Of a DNA stretch of 28,939 bases, positions 8,524 through 15,312 are shown piece by piece. The DNA is from DASQWC01 sp035640475. GTDB taxonomy: Bacteria > Actinomycetota > JAICYB01. The DNA lies in the NCBI GenBank assembly GCA_035640475.1, contig DASQWC010000047.1:1-28939 (forward strand), given 5' to 3'. The notes under the pieces were generated by a model that ran no database searches, had not been told where the DNA came from, and saw nothing but the letters and a program-made list of their open reading frames with translations. Numbering within the stretch: the stretch's first letter is position 1; every line of letters starts with the position of its first letter. The position numbers and the translations under genes were made by a program.

Positions 8524-9281
8524 TGCAGTTCGTCGAGGAACGACAACAGCGCCTCGTTGAACGCTTCGGGTCGCTGCATGTTTGCGGCGTGCGCGCCGCC
8601 CTCGACGAGGACGAGCCGGGCGCCCGAAATCTTCTTGGCCATGTACTCGCTCGAGCCGATGAACTGCTCGTCCTCACTGCCGACGATCACGAGGGTCGGA
8701 ACGGCAATGTCGGTGATCGCATCCATGACCCTCGAGTCCTGCTGGGCGAGCATGCCGCGCGCGGCGTGTGCCAGCGCCTGGGCGGACCTGTGCTTCGCGC
8801 TTGAAACCTCGAGGCTGGCGCGTTGCAAAAGATCGAGACCACGTTTCTCCATGCCGCCGGCGAAACGCTCCGCCATCTCGTTCCATTTCCCGCGAGCTTC
8901 CGGGTCGCGGTAGCCGGGCCCGGAGCCGAAGAGCACGAGCGCACGCACCATGTCCGGATGCTCGAGATAAAAGCGAAGCGAGCCGAAGCCGCCGAGTGAG
9001 TGCCCGACAAGGACGGCGCTGCTCTCGCTGAGGTGTTTCAGGAGCGCGAGCATGTCGCCGAGCATCAGGTCGTGCGAGTACTGGGCCGGGTCGTCCGGGA
9101 TCCCCGACTCGCCGTGTCCGCGCAGGTCCCACGCGATCGCTTTGAAGCGCGGCGCCAAGGCTTCGAGCTGTGGCGCCCACATGCGCCGGGAGGCTTGATA
9201 GCCGTGCGTGAAGAGCACGGCCGGTCCGTCGCCGGCGACGTCATATCCGATCTCGATGCCGTTGAGCTCAGCGACCGACAA
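8520..9281 (-). CDS. Alpha/beta hydrolase
   Basis: With a TTG start at 9281 the protein is 253 residues. This start is chosen because AGGGGA lies 5 nt upstream and because the longer frame would run through the crotonase gene. The fold is clear: oxyanion strand VLFTHGYQASRRMW, DLRGHGESG, nucleophile elbow GHSLGG with Ser95, acid Asp204 in VGSEDE, and His231 in EGGAHAAN. These are the complete catalytic triad of an esterase, lactonase or C-C hydrolase of the 3-oxoadipate enol-lactonase-like group. The first 14 nt overlap the end of the crotonase gene, and its own stop overlaps the next start. The substrate is unknown; nearby genes suggest an acyl or enol-lactone compound. Confidence 0.88.
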   Translation of the reverse strand: MSVAELNGIEIGYDVAGDGPAVLFTHGYQASRRMWAPQLEALAPRFKAIAWDLRGHGESGIPDDPAQYSHDLMLGDMLALLKHLSESSAVLVGHSLGGFGSLRFYLEHPDMVRALVLFGSGPGYRDPEARGKWNEMAERFAGGMEKRGLDLLQRASLEVSSAKHRSAQALAHAARGMLAQQDSRVMDAITDIAVPTLVIVGSEDEQFIGSSEYMAKKISGARLVLVEGGAHAANMQRPEAFNEALLSFLDELQ

Positions 9282-10035
9282 AGTTCCCCTCGCGGCGTTC
9301 TCCGACGGCGCGCATGCCCTCTCGAGCGTCCTCGGTGCCGAAGAGCTTCGCCTGCTCGGCGGCTTCGTGCCGCGTTGCTTCGCGAACACGATCGGCCAGC
9401 CCGGCGCGGAGCGTGCGGTTGATGGCCGCGACGGCCAGCGGTGCGCCGGACGCGATGTCGCCGGCGATCTGGATCGCCGTCGCGCGCACCTCGTCCTGCG
9501 GCACGCAGATGTCGGCCATTCCGATTTCCGTCGCTTCGTCGCCCTTGAAGCGCCGCCCGGTGAGCAGGACGTAGGCGGCCTTCGACGGTCCGATCAGCTC
9601 CGGGAGCGTGACCGACAGACCGAACCCCTGATGAATGCCGAGCTTCACGAAGTTGGCCGAGAACCGAGCCTCCGGACAGGTCACGCGCATCGTCGCCGCA
9701 AGCGCGAAGCCGAGACCGCCGCCGATGGCGGGACCGTGCACGGCCGCGACGAACGGTGTCTGGGCAGCGAAGAGCCGAACAGCCTGCGCATACAGATCAG
9801 GCGGCCCGCCGGAACCCACGGCCTCGCCGTCGTTGCTCCCGCCGCCGAATTTGGCCCCCGCGCAGAACGAGCGGCCGTCGGCGGCCAGCACAGCCGCACG
9901 GATCTCGGTGTCGTTGTCGAATGCTTCGAGCGCATCGGCGACGGCCTTGACCTGATCGACGGTCAGAAAATTGTGCGGCGGGTCACGGAGCTCGATGAAC
10001 CCGACGTGGCCGTGCGTCTCGATCCCGATACCCAT
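9268..10035 (-). CDS. Crotonase-superfamily protein (enoyl-CoA hydratase/isomerase-like)
   Basis: From ATG 10035 the product is 255 residues, standard for a crotonase. Oxyanion-hole segments are visible: SFCAGAKF (57-64) and HGPAIGGGLGFALA (100-113). Aligned by eye with rat enoyl-CoA hydratase, the two catalytic glutamates (Glu144, Glu164) are replaced: the first falls at a Gly in GGGLGF and the second in FSANFVKLG. Simple hydratase activity is therefore doubtful, and the reaction may be isomerisation, hydrolysis or something else on a CoA thioester. An in-frame ATG at 10053 would add six residues. The gene is divergent from the HAD hydrolase with only 27 nt between starts. Confidence 0.82.
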   Translation of the reverse strand: MGIGIETHGHVGFIELRDPPHNFLTVDQVKAVADALEAFDNDTEIRAAVLAADGRSFCAGAKFGGGSNDGEAVGSGGPPDLYAQAVRLFAAQTPFVAAVHGPAIGGGLGFALAATMRVTCPEARFSANFVKLGIHQGFGLSVTLPELIGPSKAAYVLLTGRRFKGDEATEIGMADICVPQDEVRATAIQIAGDIASGAPLAVAAINRTLRAGLADRVREATRHEAAEQAKLFGTEDAREGMRAVGERREGNFVGR

Positions 10036-10043
10036 GACGGCCG

Positions 10044-10053
10044 ACGCTAGCAT
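10044..10053. promoter_or_regulatory. Candidate overlapping divergent -10 elements
   Basis: The GCTAGC core gives TAGCAT on the plus strand (10048-10053), 9 nt before the HAD start, and TAGCGT on the minus strand (10049-10044), 8 nt before the crotonase start. Both match TANNNT at the distance expected for leaderless or nearly leaderless actinobacterial transcripts. They share the central TA pair. No clear -35 is seen and neither gene has a Shine-Dalgarno. This is inference from spacing. Confidence 0.35.
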
Positions 10054-10062
10054 GACGGCGAC

Positions 10063-10680
10063 ATGATCCGCGCCGTGCTTTGGGACTTCGGCGGCGTCAT
10101 CTCGACGAGCCCGTTCGAATCGTTCACTCGCTACGAGCGTGAGAACGGACTGCCGGCCGACTTCATCCGCGGCCTGAACGCCGCCAACCATCACGAAAAC
10201 GCATGGGCACGCATGGAGCGCAGCGAGGTGACGCTCGATGAGTTCTGCGATCTGTACGAAGCCGAGGCGACCGCGGCCGGGCACCCGATCGATGCACGGG
10301 CCGTCCTGGCATGCCTGTCGGGTGACATCAGGCCGGAAATGGTGGCCGCGCTGCGCGCGATCAAACGCAACGGACTCAAGCAGGCGTGCCTCACGAACAA
10401 CTTCGCGAGCATACAGCGCGAGAACGGACCGCGTCCGATCCTGGAGATCTTCGACGTCATCGTCGAATCGTCGAAGGTGGGCATCCGCAAGCCGGAGCCG
10501 GCCTTCTACACGACGGCGTGCGAGCTCCTCGAGATCGAGCCGAGGCAAGCAGTGATGCTGGACGACCTCGGCGTGAACCTGAAACCGGCTCGGGAGCTCG
10601 GCATCACGACGATCAAAGTGGTCGATCCCACGGAAGCACTCGCCGAGCTCGAGCGCGTGGTCGGCTTCCCCGTCAGCTGA
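10063..10680 (+). CDS. HAD-superfamily hydrolase (subfamily IA, ACAD10/epoxide-hydrolase N-domain-like)
   Basis: The 205-residue protein has the four HAD motifs: nucleophile Asp8 in LWDFGGVI, Thr111 in CLTNN, Lys143 in GIRKPEP, and Asp167-Asp168 in MLDDLGVNL. A helical cap lies between motifs I and II. The +2 acid of motif I is Gly10 instead of Asp, as in the DFGGV group that includes the N-domains of ACAD10/11 and soluble epoxide hydrolase. Those proteins are linked to acyl-CoA and lipid metabolism, which fits the neighbouring crotonase gene. Loss of the acid makes ordinary phosphatase turnover uncertain. Its last 8 nt overlap the convergent DinB-like gene. Confidence 0.88.
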   Translation: MIRAVLWDFGGVISTSPFESFTRYERENGLPADFIRGLNAANHHENAWARMERSEVTLDEFCDLYEAEATAAGHPIDARAVLACLSGDIRPEMVAALRAIKRNGLKQACLTNNFASIQRENGPRPILEIFDVIVESSKVGIRKPEPAFYTTACELLEIEPRQAVMLDDLGVNLKPARELGITTIKVVDPTEALAELERVVGFPVS

Positions 10681-11170
10681 GCAGCCGCTCGACGTCCATG
10701 AGGTGGTGCTTTCCTTCGTGGACGGTGTTGCGCGCGACCCAGTCGAGCGTTCGCTCTGCCTTCACGGGCCAGCTGTAGATCCCGGTCCGGTTCCAGCCGC
10801 TGTCGTCAAGAGCGTCGAGCGCGTCGGCCAGCTCGTCGGCGGCATCCCCGAGCTGAGCAGCCACCACGGCCGGGTCCTGCTCGTTGTAGCGGTCTGCGGC
10901 CGGCAGCTCGTCACGGCCCATCGGAACGAACTCTGGGACGTCTTCGCGCAGCGCGATGGCTATGCGCTCGCGCTGCGTCCGGAAGACATCTCTTACGTGG
11001 CACGCGTACTCGAGCACCGACCACACACCTTCGACCGGATGTGCACGAAGGGCATCGACAGGCTTCGAGAGCACATCCGCGTACGCAGGGCCGAATGACC
11101 GAATGGTGTCGGCGAGCCGGTCACGCGGGACCGAATCGAAACGAAACCCGCACTCGTCGCAGAATTCCAT
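10673..11170 (-). CDS. DinB-like (DinB_2) family protein with N-terminal CxxC
   Basis: From ATG 11170 the product is 165 residues. The helical-bundle pattern and its metal-type histidines are visible: WSVLEYACHVRDVF, and TVHEGKHHLMDV near the C-terminus. This is the fold of DinB/YfiT and mycothiol-dependent maleylpyruvate isomerase enzymes, which use a His-rich metal site for thiol transferase chemistry. An added N-terminal MEFCDECGFRF gives one CxxC, too short for a full zinc ribbon. The frame opens further upstream, but only by reading through the tRNA gene. The start codon is 3 nt after the 3' end of tRNA-Thr, leaving no room for a normal ribosome-binding site. The function is unknown. Confidence 0.82.
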   Translation of the reverse strand: MEFCDECGFRFDSVPRDRLADTIRSFGPAYADVLSKPVDALRAHPVEGVWSVLEYACHVRDVFRTQRERIAIALREDVPEFVPMGRDELPAADRYNEQDPAVVAAQLGDAADELADALDALDDSGWNRTGIYSWPVKAERTLDWVARNTVHEGKHHLMDVERLLS

Positions 11171-11173
11171 TCG

Positions 11174-11246
11174 AGCTGGCGGGGGGACTCGAACCCCCAA
11201 CCTACGGATTACAAATCCGTTGCGCTACCGATTGCGCCACGCCAGC
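11174..11246 (-). tRNA. tRNA-Thr (anticodon UGU)
   Basis: Read on the minus strand, the 73 nt fold into a full cloverleaf: acceptor GCTGGCG/CGCCAGC (7 bp), D-stem GCGC/GCGC with loop AATCGGTA, anticodon stem ACGGA/TCCGT with loop TTTGTAA (anticodon TGT), five-base variable region AGGTT, and T-arm GGGGG/CCCCC with loop TTCGAGT. The discriminator is T and CCA is not encoded, so RNase Z processing and CCA addition are expected. TGT reads ACA (Thr). The downstream DinB-like gene starts 3 nt after the mature 3' end. Confidence 0.96.
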
Positions 11247-11260
11247 CTGCTCAAAGACTC

Positions 11261-11266
11261 AGGATA
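11261..11266 (-). promoter_or_regulatory. Candidate -10 box for the tRNA-Thr transcript
   Basis: TATCCT on the minus strand lies 14 nt before the tRNA 5' end and fits TANNNT. No good -35 hexamer is visible at 16-18 nt further up. It is offered only as the best local candidate. Confidence 0.3.
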
Positions 11267-11276
11267 GGCTCGACAC

Positions 11277-11507
11277 GTGGCACAGTTCGGCGACATCGTC
11301 GTCTTCGTCGGCCGCAGCGGCCGAAGGGTTGCCGTCACCGCCGTCGGCTTCAGCCTCCTGGGCGTCGGCGTCGTCCTCCTCGTCGTTCCCGGCCCGGGAC
11401 TGCTCTTCATCGCCGCGGGCCTCGCCGTGCTGGCGACCGAGTACAGCTGGGCACGACGGGCGCTGGAAGCAGCGAAGCAGCGAGCGCGTCGGCGCCGGCG
11501 GACCTAG
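11277..11507 (+). CDS. Small PGPGW-type transmembrane protein
   Basis: This 76-residue product starts at GTG 11277. It contains two hydrophobic helices, AVTAVGFSLLGVGVVLLV and LLFIAAGLAVLAT, joined by VPGPG, then YSW and a highly basic tail (KQRARRRRRT). This matches the small PGPGW membrane family, named for the Pro-Gly-Pro-Gly turn; its function is unknown. No strong Shine-Dalgarno precedes the start. Its TAG stop overlaps the stop of the convergent EEP gene within a CTAG tetranucleotide. It has no obvious functional link to its neighbours. Confidence 0.78.
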   Translation: MAQFGDIVVFVGRSGRRVAVTAVGFSLLGVGVVLLVVPGPGLLFIAAGLAVLATEYSWARRALEAAKQRARRRRRT

Positions 11508-12337
11508 CCGTCGTACCAGTCGGGCTGCGGCAGCGGCTCGGTTCTGAGCTCCGCGTAGACACCGAAGTGATCGGACGGCCAGACGTTGTCGACTCCGTCG
11601 TCACACACGACGCGGCACGTCGTGATCTTGCCGACGCCGTACCGATCACCAGCGCGGATCGGGTAGCCGGCGAAGATGTAGTCGATCCGCCGCTCCGGCT
11701 CGAGCGCGATCGCGGCAAAGCGATTGCGGTTCGACCACGTGTAGCCCGGTCCCCCATCGCCGGCCACGCGCCACGCGTCGTAGAACATCACGCTGCGCTC
11801 GTGCTGCGATGCGAACCCCGACACATACCGAATCTCGTCTGAGTCCGGTTCGGCATTGAAGTCGCCGACGACGATCGGCGGAAAGCCCTCACGTGGTCTC
11901 CGCCGCAGCACCATCTCGCACAGCGGGACGACTTGTGCCTCGCGAACGAAGCCGTGATGCAGCTTCCAGTTCAGATGTGTGCATGTGAACGATAGCTCGC
12001 CGAACGGTGCATCGATCGTGACCGACAAGGCAACCCGGCCCTCGTTCGTATCGACGTCCGGCAACTGCAGCACCTCGCGGCCGGCAACGGACCATCTGCT
12101 CGCCACGGCATTGCCGAACTCGCGCTCGCCCCACATCGATGCGCACGCATATTCGATCTCGTACGGGAGCCCGTCGAGGATCTCAGCGACCTGGTCGAAG
12201 CCGTCGCCACGCATCGCTTCCTGGAAGCCGACGACGTCCGGGTCGAGCCGCTCGATCCATTCACGGATACGCGGCTTGCGCCGCTCGTAGGGGCCCGTAA
12301 CGTTCCAGAGGTTGAGCGTCAGGACCTTCAGCGTCAC
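11504..12337 (-). CDS. Endonuclease/exonuclease/phosphatase (EEP) family protein
   Basis: From GTG 12337 the protein has 277 residues, normal for the DNase I/APE1/sphingomyelinase fold. The signature order is complete: LTLNLWN near the N-terminus, VVGFQEA with the metal-binding Glu, THLNWK, VGDFNAEPDSDE with the Asp-Asn pair, RIDYIF, and WPSDHFGVYAEL with the catalytic His. Members hydrolyse phosphodiesters in nucleic acids, inositol phosphates or phospholipids. No signal peptide is seen, so a cytoplasmic substrate is likely. The gene starts 10 nt after the stop of the R2lox gene and ends that minus-strand series. The longer in-frame extension lies under the R2lox gene and is rejected. Confidence 0.87.
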   Translation of the reverse strand: MTLKVLTLNLWNVTGPYERRKPRIREWIERLDPDVVGFQEAMRGDGFDQVAEILDGLPYEIEYACASMWGEREFGNAVASRWSVAGREVLQLPDVDTNEGRVALSVTIDAPFGELSFTCTHLNWKLHHGFVREAQVVPLCEMVLRRRPREGFPPIVVGDFNAEPDSDEIRYVSGFASQHERSVMFYDAWRVAGDGGPGYTWSNRNRFAAIALEPERRIDYIFAGYPIRAGDRYGVGKITTCRVVCDDGVDNVWPSDHFGVYAELRTEPLPQPDWYDG

Positions 12338-12347
12338 TGCGCGGACG

Positions 12348-13298
12348 CTACGAGGCTGCCGGGAGAAGCTCGTTGGTCGACTCGAGCTCCTCGAGCGTTC
12401 CGCCCTCGACTTCCGCAACGCTCTGTGCTCGCGCGGTGGCGAGCACCTGGATGCGCCGTTCGACGAGCGCCTTCACGTACCGCCCCCGGCCCCCACCGAA
12501 CGCTTGGGTCCGCGCTCTGGAGACTTGCTCGCGCGCGGCGAGGAACGGTCCGGTCAGCTCGGCCCATCGCCGCTCGACGAACTCCCACAGCTCGGGGTGC
12601 GCAGCGATGAGCCGCCGGCACAGGTAGGTGCCGTAGGCAATGTGGCGCCGCTCGTCGCGCTGAATGAGCGACAGCCCTTCCTGCAGCGCCGGGAGCACGT
12701 TGTAGTTCTCGAAGAACTTGCTCCAGCCCTTGTAGCCGGCGATGGCGGCGACGCCTTCGATGAACTGGTTGTAGGTGAGCCCGGCGTCGAGGAAGGCCTC
12801 AGGCGATCGGTCGGTGTTGAGCCTCGACATCACGCGCTCCAGCTCACCGCCGAAGATGTCCTGGGCTCCCCCCGTCTGGTAACCCTGCTCCTGTTGCCCG
12901 TTGCCGTAGCCGGCCGCCGGCAAGCTCGTCGGATCGAAGCCGACGGCATCGAACCACGTCCGGAAGAAGTCGACGTGCTTGGCTTCCTCCAGCGCGAACG
13001 ACGTCAAAAAGATCGTTTCCTCGAGACGTCCTTCATCGGAGATCGCTTGGACGAGCGGAAGGATGTCGAGCGTCACTGCCTCCTCGCCGACCATGAACCC
13101 GCGCGCGCCGAGAGCGACGAGCGTCTTGACCTCGTCGGACATCGATTCCCAGTCTTTGACGTCCTGCGAGTAGTCGATGTCGGCCGGGTCCCAGAAGAGC
13201 TGCTTCGCTTTGGACCACAATCGCCACGGCAGCAGGTCGCGGTTGATGCCGCTCGTCGAGGTGTAGCGAACGGGACGTTGGATGGTCGTGTCGCTCAA
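12348..13298 (-). CDS. R2-like ligand-binding oxidase (R2lox), Mn/Fe protein
   Basis: The 316-residue protein starts at TTG 13298 behind a strong GAGGAGGGG Shine-Dalgarno. It belongs to the ferritin-like R2 group related to Mycobacterium tuberculosis Rv0233, not to true ribonucleotide reductase R2. All six metal ligands are in place: Glu72 (GEEAV), Glu105 and His108 (EEAKH), Glu181 (YNQFIE), Glu216 and His219 (DERRH). Val75, three residues after the first ligand, and Tyr176, five before the fourth, are at the positions that form the known Val-Tyr ether cross-link. R2lox proteins bind a fatty-acid-like ligand and are thought to oxidise hydrocarbons or lipids. A Gly/Gln-rich loop around 129-148 looks longer than in Rv0233. 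Neighbours are acyl-CoA enzymes. Confidence 0.92.
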   Translation of the reverse strand: MSDTTIQRPVRYTSTSGINRDLLPWRLWSKAKQLFWDPADIDYSQDVKDWESMSDEVKTLVALGARGFMVGEEAVTLDILPLVQAISDEGRLEETIFLTSFALEEAKHVDFFRTWFDAVGFDPTSLPAAGYGNGQQEQGYQTGGAQDIFGGELERVMSRLNTDRSPEAFLDAGLTYNQFIEGVAAIAGYKGWSKFFENYNVLPALQEGLSLIQRDERRHIAYGTYLCRRLIAAHPELWEFVERRWAELTGPFLAAREQVSRARTQAFGGGRGRYVKALVERRIQVLATARAQSVAEVEGGTLEELESTNELLPAAS

Positions 13299-13434
13299 GG
13301 ACCCCTCCTCACGATCTCAGACACGAGCATCGTACTCCACGAGTTCACGAAACAACCGCTTCGCATCGACGCGCACACCAAACCGGACGAAGTGATTGCA
13401 CCCGTTCATAACGTCGCGTGAACGATTCGAGAGC
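13299..13434 (-). promoter_or_regulatory. Leader of the R2lox gene with candidate promoter
   Basis: This 136-nt gap follows the stop of the glyoxalase-like gene. On the minus strand TACGAT (13334-13329) fits an actinobacterial -10 and TTGTTT (13355-13350) a weak -35, with a 15-nt spacer. The strong Shine-Dalgarno lies at 13301-13310. R2lox may therefore have its own transcript besides read-through from the upstream genes. The spacer is short, so support is modest. Confidence 0.35.
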
Positions 13435-14073
13435 CTAGCCTTCCCCCGGCCTGAGCTCGATTTGCTCTTCATCTGCTTTGATGACGACCGAGCGAATCTC
13501 CGCCGGACCGGAGATGACATCGACCGGTACCTCGGCGTCACCGATCCACTTCCGCAACCGGTCGGCGTCGCCCACGATCTCGATGCGTGAAACGTCGAAG
13601 ACCGGAGCGGGCTCGAGTGCTCGCTCCCGCCACGCGTCGTTGCCGTTCGAGTACGACACGAAGTACGGGAGGTACGGCTCTGAGAAGAACGCTTCGACGA
13701 TGCCCGCCATCTTCCACTCGACGGGCTGGCCCGACGACGACATCGCCCAGCCGTCCATGACCTCCAGACCGAGGCGCGACGCAGTCGCATCGATGTCGTC
13801 GGTCTGCAGCGTCCAGGTGATCCAGCGGTCGCCGCCGATTGTTCGTCCGTAGACCTGTCCGACGAACGGGCTGACCATCTCGGCTCCCGGGAACCCGACG
13901 CCCATGACCTCGATTGCGGCGCCGCCCGAGTACGCGATGCGATTGACGAGCCCCGTCCGAAAGAGCCACGACTCTCTCGCGTTCAGACCCGCGACAGCTT
14001 GGAGCCATTGCGCCGTGACGGAGACGTCCTTGGCGCCCATGCAGACACGGTCGAGCCTGAGGTTCTCCGCCAC
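13435..14073 (-). CDS. Glyoxalase-like (VOC superfamily) protein
   Basis: The 212-residue product starts at GTG 14073. LRLDRVCMGAKDVSVTAQWL at the start, VNRIAYSGGAAIEVMGVG in the middle, and a second module with VSRIEIVGDADRLRKWIG and RSVVIKADEEQIELRPG resemble the glyoxalase-like (Glyoxalase_3) variant of the vicinal oxygen chelate fold. Metal ligands typical of catalytic VOC enzymes are not evident, so a binding role or a variant reaction is possible. It starts 7 nt after the thiolase stop and is probably co-transcribed with it. The function is otherwise unknown. Confidence 0.68.
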   Translation of the reverse strand: MAENLRLDRVCMGAKDVSVTAQWLQAVAGLNARESWLFRTGLVNRIAYSGGAAIEVMGVGFPGAEMVSPFVGQVYGRTIGGDRWITWTLQTDDIDATASRLGLEVMDGWAMSSSGQPVEWKMAGIVEAFFSEPYLPYFVSYSNGNDAWRERALEPAPVFDVSRIEIVGDADRLRKWIGDAEVPVDVISGPAEIRSVVIKADEEQIELRPGEG

Positions 14074-14080
14074 CGTCGAG

Positions 14081-15286
14081 CTAGACGGCCGCCTTCTCGA
14101 GGATGTGCACGGAGCACGCCGAGCCCAGGCCGATCACGTGCGTCATGCCGACCTTGGCGTCGGCGATCTGCCTGTCGCCGGCTTCGCCGCGCAGGTGAGT
14201 CGTGACCTCGAAGACGTTGGCGACCCCGGTTGCTCCGAGCGGGTGACCCTTTGAGATCAGCCCACCGGACACGTTCACCGGCGTCTTGCCGTCGCGTCGG
14301 GGGCCGCCGGAGTCGATGAAGGCGCCGGCGCCGCCCGGCTCGCACAGGCGCAGGTTGTCGTAATGGCAGAGCTCGGCCGTCGCGAAGCAGTCGTGGAGCT
14401 CGACGAGATCGAGGTCCTCCGGGCCGACACCGGCCAGCTCGTATGCCTTGTCGGCCGCGTTGCGCGTGAGCGTGTTCACGTCCGGTTGCACCTGGCCGTC
14501 CTCGCTCCACGGGTCAGATGTCAACACCGAAGCAGCGACCTTGACCGCGCGCTTCTGCTGTTCCTTGGAGAGCGTCTTGAGCTTCTCGTCGGACACAACC
14601 ACAGCCGCGGCTGCGCCGTCACCGGTCGGGCAGCACATGAGCAACGTGTTGGGGTACGAGATCATCTCGGCGTTCATGACCTCTTCGAGCGTGAACACCT
14701 TCTGGTACTGCGCGAGCGGATTGTGCTGTGAGTGCCAGTGGTTCTTCTCGGCAACCTTGGCGAATTGCTCGAAGCCGACGCCGTCGTTGCGGTAGGCGTA
14801 CTCCATGCCGGCTTGCGCGAACACGCCGGGCATCAGATTCGTGCCGAGGATGCCCTCGGTCCCCATAACCGCGCCGTAGCGTCCGCCGCGCGTGTATTCG
14901 TGCTTCTCGCTGCGGCCTCGAGCGGCCCCGCCGAGGAGGCCCATCTTGCCCATTTGCTCGACGCCGATGGCGAGGCCCATGTCGGCTTCACCGGACTTCA
15001 CGGTGAGGATCACCGTGCGCAGCGCGCTGGCGCCCGTCGCGCATGCGTTGGCGACGTTGTAGACGGGGATTCCGGTCTGGCCGATCTGTTTCTGGATGCG
15101 CTGGCCGAGCATGGCGTTGGCTTCGTAGAGACATCCGACGCCGAGGACGCCCATGTCGTGGATCGTGACGCCGGCGTCCTGCATGGCGGCAATGGCGGCT
15201 TCCGAGCCGAGGTCGACGGTGTCCTTGTCCGGGTAACGCCCGAACTTGAGCATCGATACGCCGAGAACCCAGACGTTGTCGGACAT
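14081..15286 (-). CDS. Thiolase-fold lipid-transfer protein / acetyl-CoA acetyltransferase-like
   Basis: The 401-residue protein is of the SCP2-thiolase (non-condensing) branch. Catalytic positions are visible: Cys82 in NVANACATGASAL, His298 in VELHDCFATAEL, His348 in SGGLISKGHPLGATG, and Cys391 in GLGSACSVHIL. It starts at ATG 15286 behind GGGAGGGAG. The partner gene just upstream encodes a DUF35 zinc-ribbon/OB-fold protein. In actinobacterial steroid catabolism such thiolase/DUF35 pairs form complexes, including the Ltp2-ChsH2 retro-aldolase. Because the thiolase Cys and His residues are kept, thiolytic chemistry is equally possible. The substrate is likely a CoA thioester; the chain type is unknown. 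Confidence 0.87.
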   Translation of the reverse strand: MSDNVWVLGVSMLKFGRYPDKDTVDLGSEAAIAAMQDAGVTIHDMGVLGVGCLYEANAMLGQRIQKQIGQTGIPVYNVANACATGASALRTVILTVKSGEADMGLAIGVEQMGKMGLLGGAARGRSEKHEYTRGGRYGAVMGTEGILGTNLMPGVFAQAGMEYAYRNDGVGFEQFAKVAEKNHWHSQHNPLAQYQKVFTLEEVMNAEMISYPNTLLMCCPTGDGAAAAVVVSDEKLKTLSKEQQKRAVKVAASVLTSDPWSEDGQVQPDVNTLTRNAADKAYELAGVGPEDLDLVELHDCFATAELCHYDNLRLCEPGGAGAFIDSGGPRRDGKTPVNVSGGLISKGHPLGATGVANVFEVTTHLRGEAGDRQIADAKVGMTHVIGLGSACSVHILEKAAV

Positions 15287-15312
15287 GTCACTCCCTCCCT
15301 ACGTGAGTCTTG

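Noticed and set aside
6156..8913. Long plus-strand open frames opposite the permease and nitronate monooxygenase genes
   Set aside because: They are Arg/Asp-rich, lack motifs and oppose well-supported minus-strand genes.
10036..10548. N-terminal extension of the crotonase frame to 10548
   Set aside because: It lies opposite the HAD hydrolase gene, which has all motifs, and no crotonase has such an extension.
12348..13298. Ribonucleotide reductase beta subunit
   Set aside because: Metal ligand pattern and the Val/Tyr cross-link pair fit R2lox, and no reductase alpha subunit gene is near.
12312..13421. 369-codon plus-strand frame over the R2lox gene
   Set aside because: It has no recognisable domain; the opposite strand has all R2lox ligands in order.
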